From NCBI GenBank assembly GCA_902797965.1, contig CADBUY010000007.1, positions 1-64,000 of the forward strand: a stretch of DNA of 64,000 bases, written 5' to 3'. This document shows positions 8,746 to 17,275 of this stretch, one piece after another. Both the position numbers and the translations under genes were made by a program. The DNA comes from an uncultured bacterium. Its GTDB lineage: Bacteria > Cyanobacteriota > Vampirovibrionia > Gastranaerophilales > Gastranaerophilaceae. The notes under the pieces were generated by a model. It saw nothing but the letters and a program-made list of their open reading frames with translations. It was not told the DNA's origin and ran no database searches. Position 1 is the first letter of the stretch. Every line of letters begins with the position of its first letter.

Positions 8746-9015
8746 TTGAATAATATTCCTGATGTAGCAAAAAAAGAATTAACAAAGCTGCTCAATGGTG
8801 ACAAGAACTTTATAGCAGGAAAACCAACTGCTAAAAATATGTGCTTAAAAACATTGCAAAACCTTGCACTTTATCAAGAACCTTACGCTTGTATTCTCAG
8901 CTGTTCTGTTCAAGATTTGTTGCGTGACAGAATGTTCAAATATCAGGATGGGCACAACTGCGAAAGTGTTGTTAAATGGAAAAATCGTTGGATTAAAAAC
9001 AACAAGTATTATTAA
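8746..9015 (+). CDS. small hypothetical protein after DUF2130
   Basis: I do not recognise this 89-residue basic protein; it has no signal peptide or membrane segment, and contains cysteines in CILSCSVQDLLRD. The start is a TTG; the only nearby ATG (8735) is in another frame that stops at once. The close spacing to the DUF2130 gene suggests joint transcription, and perhaps joint function. A TTG start and the absence of a strong ribosome site lower confidence. Confidence 0.5.
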   Translation: MNNIPDVAKKELTKLLNGDKNFIAGKPTAKNMCLKTLQNLALYQEPYACILSCSVQDLLRDRMFKYQDGHNCESVVKWKNRWIKNNKYY

Positions 9016-9089
9016 TAAAATCTAATAATCAAAAGTATATCCTGTAAAAATAGGGCGAATGCCTAATATCATTTCTAATAACTAATTTA

Positions 9090-9095
9090 TATTAT
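9090..9095 (+). promoter_or_regulatory. -10-like hexamer, leaderless arrangement
   Basis: TATTAT ends 6 nt before the ATG at 9102 and no Shine-Dalgarno sequence is present, so transcription may begin at the start codon. Confidence 0.35.
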
Positions 9096-9101
9096 GAATG
9101 T

Positions 9102-9410
9102 ATGAATACGGAAGTTAGTAGTTCTTACATTGATACGGATTTGCCCAAGAAATGTATATTAACTCCAAGAGAGGTAGAGTATTTAGGACTCGTTGCTCTC
9201 GGCTTTCATAACTCACAAATAGCACAAATTCTTTACGTTAGTTTCTACACTGTAAAGAAAACTTTGGAAAAGATTTTTGATAAGTTACACGCAATAGATA
9301 GGGCAAGTGCAGTAGCAATTGCATTTATTCACGATATTCTTAGTGCTAAAGTTTTAACTCGAATTGTAAGAACATACGAAATAAGTACTCCGTTTTTTGT
9401 TTATTTATAA
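9102..9410 (+). CDS. stand-alone LuxR-type HTH protein
   Basis: This 102-residue protein consists of little more than a LuxR/FixJ-type DNA-binding domain: LTPREVEYLGLVALGFHNSQIAQIL followed by the recognition helix region YTVKKTLEKIFDKL (about residues 20-75). There is no receiver or sensor domain, so it is not a complete response regulator. A second, even shorter HTH protein follows 24 nt later. They could form a heterodimer or act as regulators controlled by abundance (inference). The start lacks a ribosome site but fits a leaderless message. Confidence 0.75.
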   Translation: MNTEVSSSYIDTDLPKKCILTPREVEYLGLVALGFHNSQIAQILYVSFYTVKKTLEKIFDKLHAIDRASAVAIAFIHDILSAKVLTRIVRTYEISTPFFVYL

Positions 9411-9434
9411 AATTATAGACAAAGAGGCATTATT

Positions 9435-9623
9435 ATGTACTTAACTACCAGAGAACAGGAAGTATTAGACTTAATGAGTAAAGGTTATACAAACAAAGAA
9501 ATTGCAGAAAAGTTAATTATTTCATCTCACACAGCAAAAGCACACGTTTCATCTATAATGCACAAAATTGGGGCTGCAAATAGGGTTCAAGCAACTCGGA
9601 TTTATATAACAAATACACTGTAA
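9435..9623 (+). CDS. minimal LuxR-type HTH protein (GerE-like)
   Basis: At 62 residues this is a bare LuxR-type DNA-binding domain: LTTREQEVLDLMSKGYTNKEIAEKL, then SSHTAKAHVSSIMHKIG, the usual four-helix arrangement. It is of the size of GerE from Bacillus, a regulator made of this domain only. AAAGAGG lies well placed before the ATG. It closely follows the HTH gene at 9102 and matches the family consensus better than that one does. Targets are unknown. Confidence 0.8.
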   Translation: MYLTTREQEVLDLMSKGYTNKEIAEKLIISSHTAKAHVSSIMHKIGAANRVQATRIYITNTL

Positions 9624-9710
9624 TTTATTAAGAGTTTTGATATAAATTGTATAATATCTCTTGCAAATCATTATACATATATAAAGCTTTGGATTATAGA
9701 ATTCCAGTAT

Positions 9711-10592
9711 TCATTTGTTATTTTTATGTAATATAACTAATATAACACCGGTTAAAATTAATCCAATTCCGCAAGTGATTTTAAAAGTAAGAGTTTCTCC
9801 GAAAAGTAAAACTCCGAAAAACAATGCCGTTAATGGTTCTAATGCCCCTATTATGGCTGTTTTTGTTGCACCTATAAACTTGATACCAAACGTAATTGTT
9901 TCAAGAGAAATTATAGTAGGAAAAATTGCAAGTCCAAAAGCACAAGCTACGGTAAAACAGCTGTTCAACGGCTGTAATTCAGTACAAAATTTTAAATTCC
10001 ATATATAAACGCTCAACCCGAACAACATAACATAAAATGTTAATTTATCAGGTTTTATATGTTTAATTGTACTTGTATATTTTATACCTACCATATAAAT
10101 AGCATAAGAAAGTGCCGATAAAAGTACCAATATTACGCCTTTAATATTTAAACTACTCGTGCCGCCATTGTATAACAAAGTTATCCCAAATATTACAAAA
10201 CAAAGAGCAAGCCATATAATTTTGTGTAAATGCTCTTTAAAAATTATTCTTGAGATTAAGGCTACAACAAGCGGATATGCAAATAAAATCGTACACGCTA
10301 ACCCGGATGGTATATAAGTAAATGCACCAAACAAAAATACTGATGATAGAGAAAATATTATTCCAAACACAAATAATATAAATATTTCTTTTAAAGATAG
10401 TTTAAAAGATATATGTTTAAACAATTTAAGCCATGTACCATATATTAAAACAGCAAACAAATATCTGTAAAAAAGAACAGAATTAACACCAAAACCTTGA
10501 GAGTACATAGGTAGGGCAAAAAGCGGATTTGTTCCATAACTTACCGCTGCAAGAATAGCATTAATATAACCTTTTGACTTATATGTTTTCAT
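9711..10592 (-). CDS. EamA-family (DMT) permease
   Basis: The 293-residue integral membrane protein has about ten hydrophobic helices in two EamA halves (about residues 8-140 and 150-288), typical of drug/metabolite transporters that export amino acids or other metabolites. PSGLACTILFAYPLVVALISR and LEPLTALFFGVLLFGE are the recognisable repeat segments. Substrate cannot be told. No clear ribosome site is visible before the ATG. It is alone on its strand, facing the HTH genes. Confidence 0.85.
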   Translation of the reverse strand: MKTYKSKGYINAILAAVSYGTNPLFALPMYSQGFGVNSVLFYRYLFAVLIYGTWLKLFKHISFKLSLKEIFILFVFGIIFSLSSVFLFGAFTYIPSGLACTILFAYPLVVALISRIIFKEHLHKIIWLALCFVIFGITLLYNGGTSSLNIKGVILVLLSALSYAIYMVGIKYTSTIKHIKPDKLTFYVMLFGLSVYIWNLKFCTELQPLNSCFTVACAFGLAIFPTIISLETITFGIKFIGATKTAIIGALEPLTALFFGVLLFGETLTFKITCGIGLILTGVILVILHKNNK

Positions 10593-10723
10593 ATTTATAT
10601 TTCAGTTCCATCTTAATACTACCATGAATGAAATACCATAATTGCAATAATAAAACATATCAATTTAATTGAAACAAAAAAGCCAGCAAAGGCAATAATT
10701 TGACTATTATATAAATAAAATCC

Positions 10724-10820
10724 CACGCAAAACGTGACATTTAGTCACCTTTTGCTGCTCGCAAACGGAGTCCTTCCCCAAGCGAATACCATTCGTTGCG
10801 TCTTTACATATACAAAAAGA
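10724..10820. repeat. 97-bp direct repeat, copy 1
   Basis: This segment recurs at 10893-10989 with one difference seen (T versus A within ATTCGTWGCG). Its inner part CCCCAAGCGAAT... followed by ATTCG and GCGTCTTTACA resembles the 3' half of the adjacent tRNA-Glu read on the plus strand. It also holds a GTGAC-ATTTA-GTCAC hairpin. Confidence 0.85.
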
Positions 10821-10892
10821 TGGCTGAAACCCTCTTGTTATAAATTCCCTCCATTTGCTCAAGCTGCTTATCTACGACCGTATTTAATATTT

Positions 10893-10989
10893 CACGCAAA
10901 ACGTGACATTTAGTCACCTTTTGCTGCTCGCAAACGGAGTCCTTCCCCAAGCGAATACCATTCGTAGCGTCTTTACATATACAAAAAGA
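10893..10989. repeat. 97-bp direct repeat, copy 2
   Basis: This is the second copy, 72 bp after the first; its right end overlaps the terminator of tRNA-Glu. The region 10593-10723 between the EamA gene and the repeats has no supported gene; a short hydrophobic frame on the minus strand begins inside copy 1 (ATG near 10740, 26 codons) and is too short to call. Confidence 0.85.
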
Positions 10990-11017
10990 GAACCCTAAGG
11001 TTCTCTTTTTGTATATG
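10976..11017. terminator. terminator of tRNA-Glu
   Basis: A perfect 19-bp stem (10976-10994 with 10999-11017) with loop CTAA lies directly at the 3' side of the leftward tRNA gene and even includes its CCA positions. A/T runs make it able to act in both directions. Confidence 0.75.
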
Positions 11018-11091
11018 GTACCCCCAAGCGAATTCGAATCGCTGTCTACACCGTGAAAGGGTGTTGTCCTAGGCCTCTAGACGATGGGGGC
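11016..11091 (-). tRNA. tRNA-Glu (UUC)
   Basis: The minus strand gives a complete cloverleaf of 76 nt with CCA encoded. The acceptor stem is GCCCCCA/TGGGGGT with one G-T pair, the anticodon arm is ACACC-CTTTCAC-GGTGT with anticodon TTC, and the T arm is GCGAT-TCGAATT-CGC type. The discriminator is A. Confidence 0.95.
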
Positions 11092-11218
11092 TCAACTGAC
11101 AATTACTATAGTACCAAATCAAATTTTGTTGTCAAGCAATCTTTATTTTAAAATATATTCCATTACATAAAAACTCTATTTTAGTGGTAGAATAAAGATA
11201 GAGAAAGAAGGCTAAAAT

Positions 11219-11974
11219 ATGATTAAAAGAAAATCTCGAGAAGAAATAAAACGAATGCGCCATGCAGGACACATCGTAGCACTTGTTCACAAAAAAATGA
11301 GAGAAGTTGTAGAACCCGGAATCTCAACTTTGGAATTGGATAATATAGCTATGAAAGTCATTAAAGAAAATAAAGCTATTCCGACTTTTCTTGGATACAA
11401 CGGTTTTCCTGCAAGCATTTGTACTTCAATAAATGAAAAAGTAGTTCATGGGATACCGAACAAAAATGAAATTCTTAAAGAAGGTGACATCATAGCCATA
11501 GACGTAGGTGCAACATACGGCGGTATGGTTGGCGATAGTGCTTGGTCTTATGCTGTTGGCAAAATATCAGAAGAAAAACAACGTTTAATGAAAGCTACAG
11601 AAGAAGCTCTTTTTGCCGGTATTGCTAAAATGCGTCCGGGTAATGTTCTTGATGATATATCAGGTGCTGTTGAAGATGTAGCAAATTCCTATAAGTTAGG
11701 TATAGTTCGCCAATACGGCGGGCATGGAGTCGGTCATCAAATGCATGAAGATCCATTTCTGTTCAACTACAGAGTCGGTGATCACACATTAATCAAGCAA
11801 GGTTATGTAATAGCAATTGAACCAATGCTTAACCTTGGTGGTGATGATGTTTTTGTAGAAGAAGACAACTGGGGTGTAATTACAAAAGACCGAATGCCGT
11901 CAGCACACTTTGAACACACCGTTCTCGCGACGGAAGATGAGCCTATATTAATGACCACATTAATGGAGGGGTAA
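11219..11974 (+). CDS. map: methionine aminopeptidase, type I
   Basis: Map removes the N-terminal methionine from new proteins. The 251-residue protein has all five metal ligands in family context: AIDVGATYGGMVGDSAW (two Asp), GGHGVGHQMHEDPF (His), VIAIEPMLN (Glu) and HFEHTVLATEDEP (Glu). It has no N-terminal zinc extension. AGAAGG precedes the ATG, and TGGTAGAAT about 25 nt further up is a good extended -10. It stands alone rather than in the usual ribosomal-protein cluster. Confidence 0.96.
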   Translation: MIKRKSREEIKRMRHAGHIVALVHKKMREVVEPGISTLELDNIAMKVIKENKAIPTFLGYNGFPASICTSINEKVVHGIPNKNEILKEGDIIAIDVGATYGGMVGDSAWSYAVGKISEEKQRLMKATEEALFAGIAKMRPGNVLDDISGAVEDVANSYKLGIVRQYGGHGVGHQMHEDPFLFNYRVGDHTLIKQGYVIAIEPMLNLGGDDVFVEEDNWGVITKDRMPSAHFEHTVLATEDEPILMTTLMEG

Positions 11975-12025
11975 AATATATTATTGGTGAGTGAACTCCG
12001 TTTTACTTGCTCAACAATTCTAAAA

Positions 12026-12047
12026 GGGTGCATCAAACGATGCACCC
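12026..12047 (-). terminator. hairpin terminator between convergent genes
   Basis: GGGTGCATC pairs with GATGCACCC around AAAC. On the minus strand it is followed by TTTTA, so it best serves the leftward gene ending at 12069. Confidence 0.6.
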
Positions 12048-12068
12048 TGCAAATTTAATAGATTTATA

Positions 12069-12437
12069 TTATCCAATATGGAAAAACGATGAATTTGTAT
12101 GATAATCCATTGCGTTAACATCTTCTGCATCGTCATTATGCCATACATTATCTTTGCATTCTTTTGAATTTGTTGGTGCTTTTTTGAAGTCATCATCGTC
12201 TATTATATTCTTATTACCGCCCAAAGACATCAATTTATTTAAAGCTGCACAAATTTTATTAAATAAATTCATATCATTCGTTTTATATTCTTTTTGTGAA
12301 AAATTAAATAATTGTTTCTGTGGACCTTTAGATTTCATATCATAATGAGAAAAAACTTTACTAGCATTTGCACTTGATAGATTTACATTGTAAGACCTTT
12401 TTTGATTTCCACATGAAACTGTAATTGTTGATGACAT
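12069..12437 (-). CDS. hypothetical protein
   Basis: I do not recognise this 122-residue protein. It is polar, asparagine- and aspartate-rich in the C-terminal half (IIDDDDF, HNDDAEDVNAMDY), with no signal peptide or membrane helix. AAGGAG lies 9 nt before the ATG, which makes it a believable gene. It follows the GGDEF/HD-GYP gene by 90 nt on the same strand, but any functional link is unknown. Confidence 0.6.
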   Translation of the reverse strand: MSSTITVSCGNQKRSYNVNLSSANASKVFSHYDMKSKGPQKQLFNFSQKEYKTNDMNLFNKICAALNKLMSLGGNKNIIDDDDFKKAPTNSKECKDNVWHNDDAEDVNAMDYHTNSSFFHIG

Positions 12438-12527
12438 AAAATTTCTCCTTTATAATACTCGTGTTGTATATATAAAGTATTTAAAAGATAAATAATTGCC
12501 TTTCCTGTTAAGATTTGTTAACTTAAA

Positions 12528-14366
12528 TTACAAACCAAGTGACGGTGCAATATTAATAAAGGTTCTGACCAAATCAGCATCCCACTGAGTACCTGCACCC
12601 TCTTCAAGAATGGATATAGCTTTTTCTATGTTCATACCTTTTCTGTAAGGTCTGTCACTTGTCAGAGCATGATAAGTATCAGCAATTGCAACAATTTTTG
12701 CCGCAAGAGGAATGTCACCATTCTTTAGTCCTTCAGGGTAACCTTTTCCGTCAATCCTTTCGTGGTGATATTTAACAATCGGTATCAAATCTCTTAATGA
12801 AGCGTTTGGCATCAACACTTTTTCTGCTCCGATAGACGGATGCTGCTTCATTATCTTCCATTCTTCATCAGAAAGTGGACCTTCTTTTTTCAATACAGTT
12901 TCAGGAATACCAATCTTTCCTACATCGTGCAGAAGTGCGCCTAATTTAATTCTTTCGATTTCTGCCTCCGGAAGATTTATTGCTCTTGCAAGAGCTGCCG
13001 AATATCTTGATACAGAAGTTGAGTGATCTTTTGTGTACGGGTCTTTTGCATCAATTGCACCAGCAAGAGATGTTGCTATTTCAAAAATTCTGTTTGTTGG
13101 CATTGCACTATGGTCTGCATTAAACTTGGCAAGTAATTCATCTTCAAAATTAATACCTAATTGAGCATGACGCTTACTGAATACTTCAGCATAAGATTTC
13201 AGCGCAGCATCATCCCAAAAGTTAAAGTCAGCAGAACTTATGATTGCTGACATACCATCTTTATATCCTTTAGCCTTAGATATATACATTGCCTGTTCTG
13301 CAAGAATCAATAATTTTTCTTTATCATTTGCACCGTTTGGATATGATGAAATCCCTACAGATACTCTTACAGGTCCTACTTCGTCAATATAATAGCAAGA
13401 TAAAGCATAAGTTAAGTACTCTGCTACATACTTAGCCTGTTCAATATTCGTATTTGGAAGAATTATAGCGAATTCATCACCGCCGTATCTTGCAGCGATA
13501 TCGCCTTCCCTAACGTTCTTACGGATGTTTTCGGCAACAAGTTTAATAACTTCATCACCTTTTGCGTGTCCCATTTCTCTGTTAATTCTTGTAATATTAC
13601 AAATATCCATCATTATTACGGACAAATTCTGCTTACTTGTTTCCGCTCTCTGAAGCTCATCCGCAAGAATTTCCTGAAATCCTCTGTGGTTATAAAGAAG
13701 AGTTAAATTATCCGTATTAACATATTTATCACTCTTTTCTATCAAATCAAAGTTATGGGAAACAAGTGATATATAACTTGAAATCATTTTGTATAATTCA
13801 ATATTTTGTCTTGCGTAATTATCTGCAAAAATCAAAACTCCAATACATTTGTTTACAGACATCATTGGCAAGATTACAATAGAGTTATTTTTGAAATACG
13901 CAAGATTCAAGAATGAATCATCATTCATAAACTTTGATTCCTGAGTATTAAATACTTCTACTATCGGATTATCTGTTTCTTTCATAAATACTTTTGTAGA
14001 ATAAAAGTTACCCAGTTTGTCTTGAAGTCTTAAATTTATGCAATTAGATTTTTCTTTATATAAACCTACAGCAAAGAAACCAGAATCAATATGCTGTAAC
14101 AAAATACCATAAATTTTTGTATAAAATTCATTCAAATTATTTATGGGAAAAAGTTTGTTTATTCCGTCAATAATAGGTTTGTAGTCCAAAGTTATTGATT
14201 TTTCACTCAAAAACGTTTTTGATTGAGGATTTGTCAATGATTTATTTTTGTTGCCAAAAGTCAGAGAATTAATTTTTGACACTAAATTCCCAGCTGAAAT
14301 AGGTTTTGTTACAGGTTTATTGCCGGTTATCGGATTAGTATAAATTGTATCTTTTTGCTTTTCCAC
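12528..14366 (-). CDS. GGDEF and HD-GYP domain signalling protein
   Basis: This 612-residue cytoplasmic protein has a GAF-like sensor region (about 60-215), a GGDEF diguanylate cyclase domain (about 222-375; intact RYGGDEF near 293) and a C-terminal HD-GYP phosphodiesterase domain (about 425-605; HDVGKIGIPETVL, KQHPSIG, HHERIDGKGYPEGL). It could therefore both make and break c-di-GMP, or one domain could regulate the other. The start is a GTG behind GAAGGTG. The N-terminal 60 residues are low in complexity. No c-di-GMP receptor gene is recognised nearby. Confidence 0.93.
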   Translation of the reverse strand: MEKQKDTIYTNPITGNKPVTKPISAGNLVSKINSLTFGNKNKSLTNPQSKTFLSEKSITLDYKPIIDGINKLFPINNLNEFYTKIYGILLQHIDSGFFAVGLYKEKSNCINLRLQDKLGNFYSTKVFMKETDNPIVEVFNTQESKFMNDDSFLNLAYFKNNSIVILPMMSVNKCIGVLIFADNYARQNIELYKMISSYISLVSHNFDLIEKSDKYVNTDNLTLLYNHRGFQEILADELQRAETSKQNLSVIMMDICNITRINREMGHAKGDEVIKLVAENIRKNVREGDIAARYGGDEFAIILPNTNIEQAKYVAEYLTYALSCYYIDEVGPVRVSVGISSYPNGANDKEKLLILAEQAMYISKAKGYKDGMSAIISSADFNFWDDAALKSYAEVFSKRHAQLGINFEDELLAKFNADHSAMPTNRIFEIATSLAGAIDAKDPYTKDHSTSVSRYSAALARAINLPEAEIERIKLGALLHDVGKIGIPETVLKKEGPLSDEEWKIMKQHPSIGAEKVLMPNASLRDLIPIVKYHHERIDGKGYPEGLKNGDIPLAAKIVAIADTYHALTSDRPYRKGMNIEKAISILEEGAGTQWDADLVRTFINIAPSLGL

Positions 14367-14554
14367 GTAATCACCTTCACACTACTTATGATAAAACCAA
14401 TCAATCCTCGAAATTGACTTCATGTAACGAAATGTTTACAAATATTTTTTTACTTCCCTTACATTCATGCTAACATTTTTTCAGAAGATTACTACCCCAT
14501 TTTATGTGATTATTTACAAATGTTTATAAATGTGTGTATCTTATACACTATATT

Positions 14555-15784
14555 TTACAATGATGACAATATATCAAATATGCCCTCTGCGTAAGTAGGA
14601 TGTGCAAAACACATCTTTTTTAAGTCTGATACGGATATATTATTTTGAATTGCAGTTAGTAATATATGAATTAAACTTGATGCTTCTTTTGAAATAATAT
14701 GTGCACCATAAATTTTGTCATCTTTAGTAATAATCTTGATAAACCCTTCTGTTGCATCATCACACCACGATTTTCCAAGGGCTGTAATGGGCAGAACTGA
14801 TTTTTTGTATGTTTCATCCATATCCTGCTCTTTTATACCAACCCATGCGATTTCAGGTTCGCCATATATTACTGACGGAACAAGATTTTTGTCAAAAGGA
14901 ATCCCTAATGCTTTAGCTTTTGCCTGATGAATAGCATAATGAGCAAGCTGAATTTCTCCGCACGCATCACCAAGAACAGATTTTGCTTCACATTCAGGAC
15001 ATACGGGAACTCTGCCTACAGCTACAAGAATTTTTTCAGGATTTAATTGAGTTCCGCTATGCAAGGTAACCGTATTATCTTCAACTTTTTCAACGTAATC
15101 ATTTAGAAAATACTGTATTTTTTTTTGTTTAAAAATTCGTTCTATTCTTTTTGAAACTTCAATGTCAGCAAGCGGAATTAAGTGTTCAGCCATTTCTACT
15201 ACAGCAACTTCGACACCAAAATTAGATAAAATTCTTGCCCATTCAATACCAATTGCTCCTGATCCTATAATAAGAACTGACTTCGGAAGTTCAGTTAGTT
15301 CAAGTATATCATCAGAACTCAGAATAAATTTGCCATCAAATTCAAGACCTTTAAGAGTTTTTGGCTTAGAACCCGTTGCAAGGATAATTTCATTAACTTT
15401 ATATTCTGTATTATTTGCAATAATCGTATTTTTATCCTTGACACAAGCTTCTGCATAAACAACATATACCCCTGAATTTTTAACAGCCAGTTCTAAAGAC
15501 TTTCTTATTTTTTCTATAGTTTGATTTTTTTTGTCACAAATTTTGGAAAAATCAAGAGTTATACTTTCTGCGCAAATTCCATATATAGCGCCTTTCTTCA
15601 ATTCTGCATAAATATCAGAAGAATGAAGAAAAGATTTTGTAGGTATACAACCTTTGTTTAAGCAAGTACCTCCCAGTTTATCTTTTTCAAAAAGAATAAC
15701 TTTTTTGCCCTGCTTTGCCAACATCATCCCTACAGTATAACCTGCAGGTCCGCCTCCTATTACCCCATAATCAAACTCTTCCAT
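14555..15784 (-). CDS. dihydrolipoamide dehydrogenase-like, internally shortened
   Basis: The protein is a FAD/NAD disulfide oxidoreductase: FAD motif GGGPAGY (10-16), redox cysteines C41 and C46 (GGTCLNKGCIP), NAD motif GSGAIGIEWA, and the C-terminal HPTYAE base pair. It would reoxidise dihydrolipoamide, for instance on GcvH or a 2-oxoacid dehydrogenase. At 409 residues it is about 50 shorter than usual. VAVGRVP is followed almost at once by CPECEAKSVLGDACGEIQLAH, so some 30 residues normally lying before the second FAD-binding GD are missing. AAAAAGGAG precedes the ATG. It is not next to the gcv genes. Confidence 0.85.
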   Translation of the reverse strand: MEEFDYGVIGGGPAGYTVGMMLAKQGKKVILFEKDKLGGTCLNKGCIPTKSFLHSSDIYAELKKGAIYGICAESITLDFSKICDKKNQTIEKIRKSLELAVKNSGVYVVYAEACVKDKNTIIANNTEYKVNEIILATGSKPKTLKGLEFDGKFILSSDDILELTELPKSVLIIGSGAIGIEWARILSNFGVEVAVVEMAEHLIPLADIEVSKRIERIFKQKKIQYFLNDYVEKVEDNTVTLHSGTQLNPEKILVAVGRVPVCPECEAKSVLGDACGEIQLAHYAIHQAKAKALGIPFDKNLVPSVIYGEPEIAWVGIKEQDMDETYKKSVLPITALGKSWCDDATEGFIKIITKDDKIYGAHIISKEASSLIHILLTAIQNNISVSDLKKMCFAHPTYAEGIFDILSSL

Positions 15785-15917
15785 TCTAAACTCCTTTTTC
15801 TACATTATATTACAAGATAAGCAATATATACATTAAAACATACATTTGGGTAGATTTATAAAAGACTTTACAAACCCTCTGTTTATGTTAGCATGGTTTC
15901 ATAAGGAGAAATATAAA

Positions 15918-16220
15918 ATGAAAAATTACGAATTATTAACAATTTTTAAACCAAGCTTGGATTCAGAAGAATTAGACAAAGCTGTTGATAAAATCTCTTC
16001 AGACATTAAGAATGCCAATGGAGAAGTTTCATCAGTAGACAAAATAGGAAGAAAAAAACTTGCTTATGACCTTCAAGGATACAGAGACGGTTTTTTCACT
16101 ACTATGATAGTTTCTCTTCCTGCAGATGCAATCGTTGAATTTAAGAGAAGTCTTAAATTAAACGACAACATTTTGAGATTTATGTTTATGGAAGTTGCTA
16201 AAAAAGCTCAAACTGTTTAA
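15918..16220 (+). CDS. rpsF: ribosomal protein bS6
   Basis: This 100-residue protein is the bS6 subunit of the 30S ribosome: YELLTIFKPSLDSEELD at the N-terminus and KKLAYDLQGYRDGFF in the centre are family features. The frame opens at 15846, but AAGGAG is placed for the ATG at 15918 and only that start gives a normal bS6. It heads the widespread rpsF-ssb-rpsR operon. Confidence 0.97.
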   Translation: MKNYELLTIFKPSLDSEELDKAVDKISSDIKNANGEVSSVDKIGRKKLAYDLQGYRDGFFTTMIVSLPADAIVEFKRSLKLNDNILRFMFMEVAKKAQTV

Positions 16221-16257
16221 AATTGTATTTTACAGGTAACTAAAAGAGGAATTTGAT

Positions 16258-16665
16258 ATGACATTAGCAAAAGCAGTTGTTACAGGCTCAGTATACAGAG
16301 CTCCCGAAAAACGTTTTACTCAAAATAATGTTCCTGTTTCATCCTTTGTTCTAAACATTGGTGACAGAGAAGAAATGTTATTAAGGGTTATTGCAAAACG
16401 TACTTCATTAGATGAAGTTGTTTCATCACTCGGTCAAAATGACAGAGTGCTTGTAGAAGGCAGACTTCAGATTACAACTGTAAAAAATGAAAGCGGAAAT
16501 GAAAGAAAGATTTTTGAAATCGATGCTAATACTGTAGAACCTATTTCTGCTACAACCGGAACCGGCTCTGCAGCATCAGCTTCTTCCGAAGAAGAAATTG
16601 TTAAATTCCCAAAAGAAGAAGAATTTGCCGATGAATTAATCGGTGAAGACGAAGTTCCGTTCTAA
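16258..16665 (+). CDS. ssb: single-stranded DNA-binding protein
   Basis: The 135-residue protein has an OB fold (about 1-105) and ends DELIGEDEVPF, the acidic tip with terminal PF used to bind partner proteins in replication and repair. The OB part is more divergent than in most SSBs (LAKAVVTGSVYRAPEKRFTQ at the start), but position between rpsF and rpsR supports the call. AAGAGGA precedes the ATG. Confidence 0.93.
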   Translation: MTLAKAVVTGSVYRAPEKRFTQNNVPVSSFVLNIGDREEMLLRVIAKRTSLDEVVSSLGQNDRVLVEGRLQITTVKNESGNERKIFEIDANTVEPISATTGTGSAASASSEEEIVKFPKEEEFADELIGEDEVPF

Positions 16666-16725
16666 GAACGAACATAAAAAATAAAATATCAGAACAAAAT
16701 AAGGCTAGAAAGGCAAATTAAAACA

Positions 16726-16959
16726 ATGGCAAAACAAGATGCAGCAGATAGAAAGAAAAAGAAAACATGTAGTTTTTGTGCTGAACATGTTGATTCTATC
16801 GATTACAAAGATGCAGCAAAACTTAAAAGATACCTAACTGAAGCAGGTAAAATTATTCCAAGACGTGTTACAGGTAACTGTGCAAGACACCAAAGAATGA
16901 TTACAACTGCTATCAAAAGAGCAAGAGAAGCTGCAATCATTAGCTATGTATTCGACTAA
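16726..16959 (+). CDS. rpsR: ribosomal protein bS18
   Basis: bS18 binds next to bS6 on the 30S platform. The 77 residues include the signature [22 protein letters not shown] and [21 protein letters not shown] at 15-18 together with C48 and H50 could form a zinc site, as in C+ forms of this protein. It is the last gene of the operon. Confidence 0.97.
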   Translation: MAKQDAADRKKKKTCSFCAEHVDSIDYKDAAKLKRYLTEAGKIIPRRVTGNCARHQRMITTAIKRAREAAIISYVFD

Positions 16960-16980
16960 TACAGTTGGATAAAAGTTTAT

Positions 16981-17008
16981 AGGAATGGTGGATTATTCTG
17001 CCATTCCT
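16981..17008 (+). terminator. terminator after rpsR
   Basis: AGGAATGG pairs with CCATTCCT around a 12-nt loop, followed by TGTATTATTA. The T-run is weak. Confidence 0.55.
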
Positions 17009-17074
17009 GTATTATTACTAATTTAAAAGTAAGCACAAGGTGCAGTTTTTGCACACAAGAATAAGGAGTCAAAA

Positions 17075-17263
17075 ATGACAACACAAATAACTATCAGATC
17101 AGACCGCGATACAGATTACACTTTCCAATATAAAGGCGAAGATGTTACATTAAAAGCAGGCGGAATCTTGAGTATTGCAGATGGTTTGGATGAAGTTGTT
17201 CTTCCTACTTGCGCAATGAAAATTGTTAAAAATTTAATCGTCATAAAATCTGATGTAAAATAA
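17075..17263 (+). CDS. small hypothetical protein
   Basis: This 62-residue protein looks like a small beta-rich domain (TIRSDRDTDYTFQYKGEDVTLKAG). I do not recognise a family. AAGGAG lies 6 nt before the ATG. The next gene begins 12 nt after its stop, so it is cotranscribed with the GT-C membrane protein. Confidence 0.6.
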   Translation: MTTQITIRSDRDTDYTFQYKGEDVTLKAGGILSIADGLDEVVLPTCAMKIVKNLIVIKSDVK

Positions 17264-17275
17264 CAAGATACAAAA

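Noticed and set aside
10665..10742. 26-codon hydrophobic frame on the minus strand, starting inside direct repeat copy 1 after AAAGGTG
   Set aside because: The second copy of the repeat has the same start but stops after five codons; length is too small to support a gene.
15846..15917. Upstream extension of rpsF
   Set aside because: AAGGAG lies inside this extension and serves the ATG at 15918; bS6 never has such a leader.
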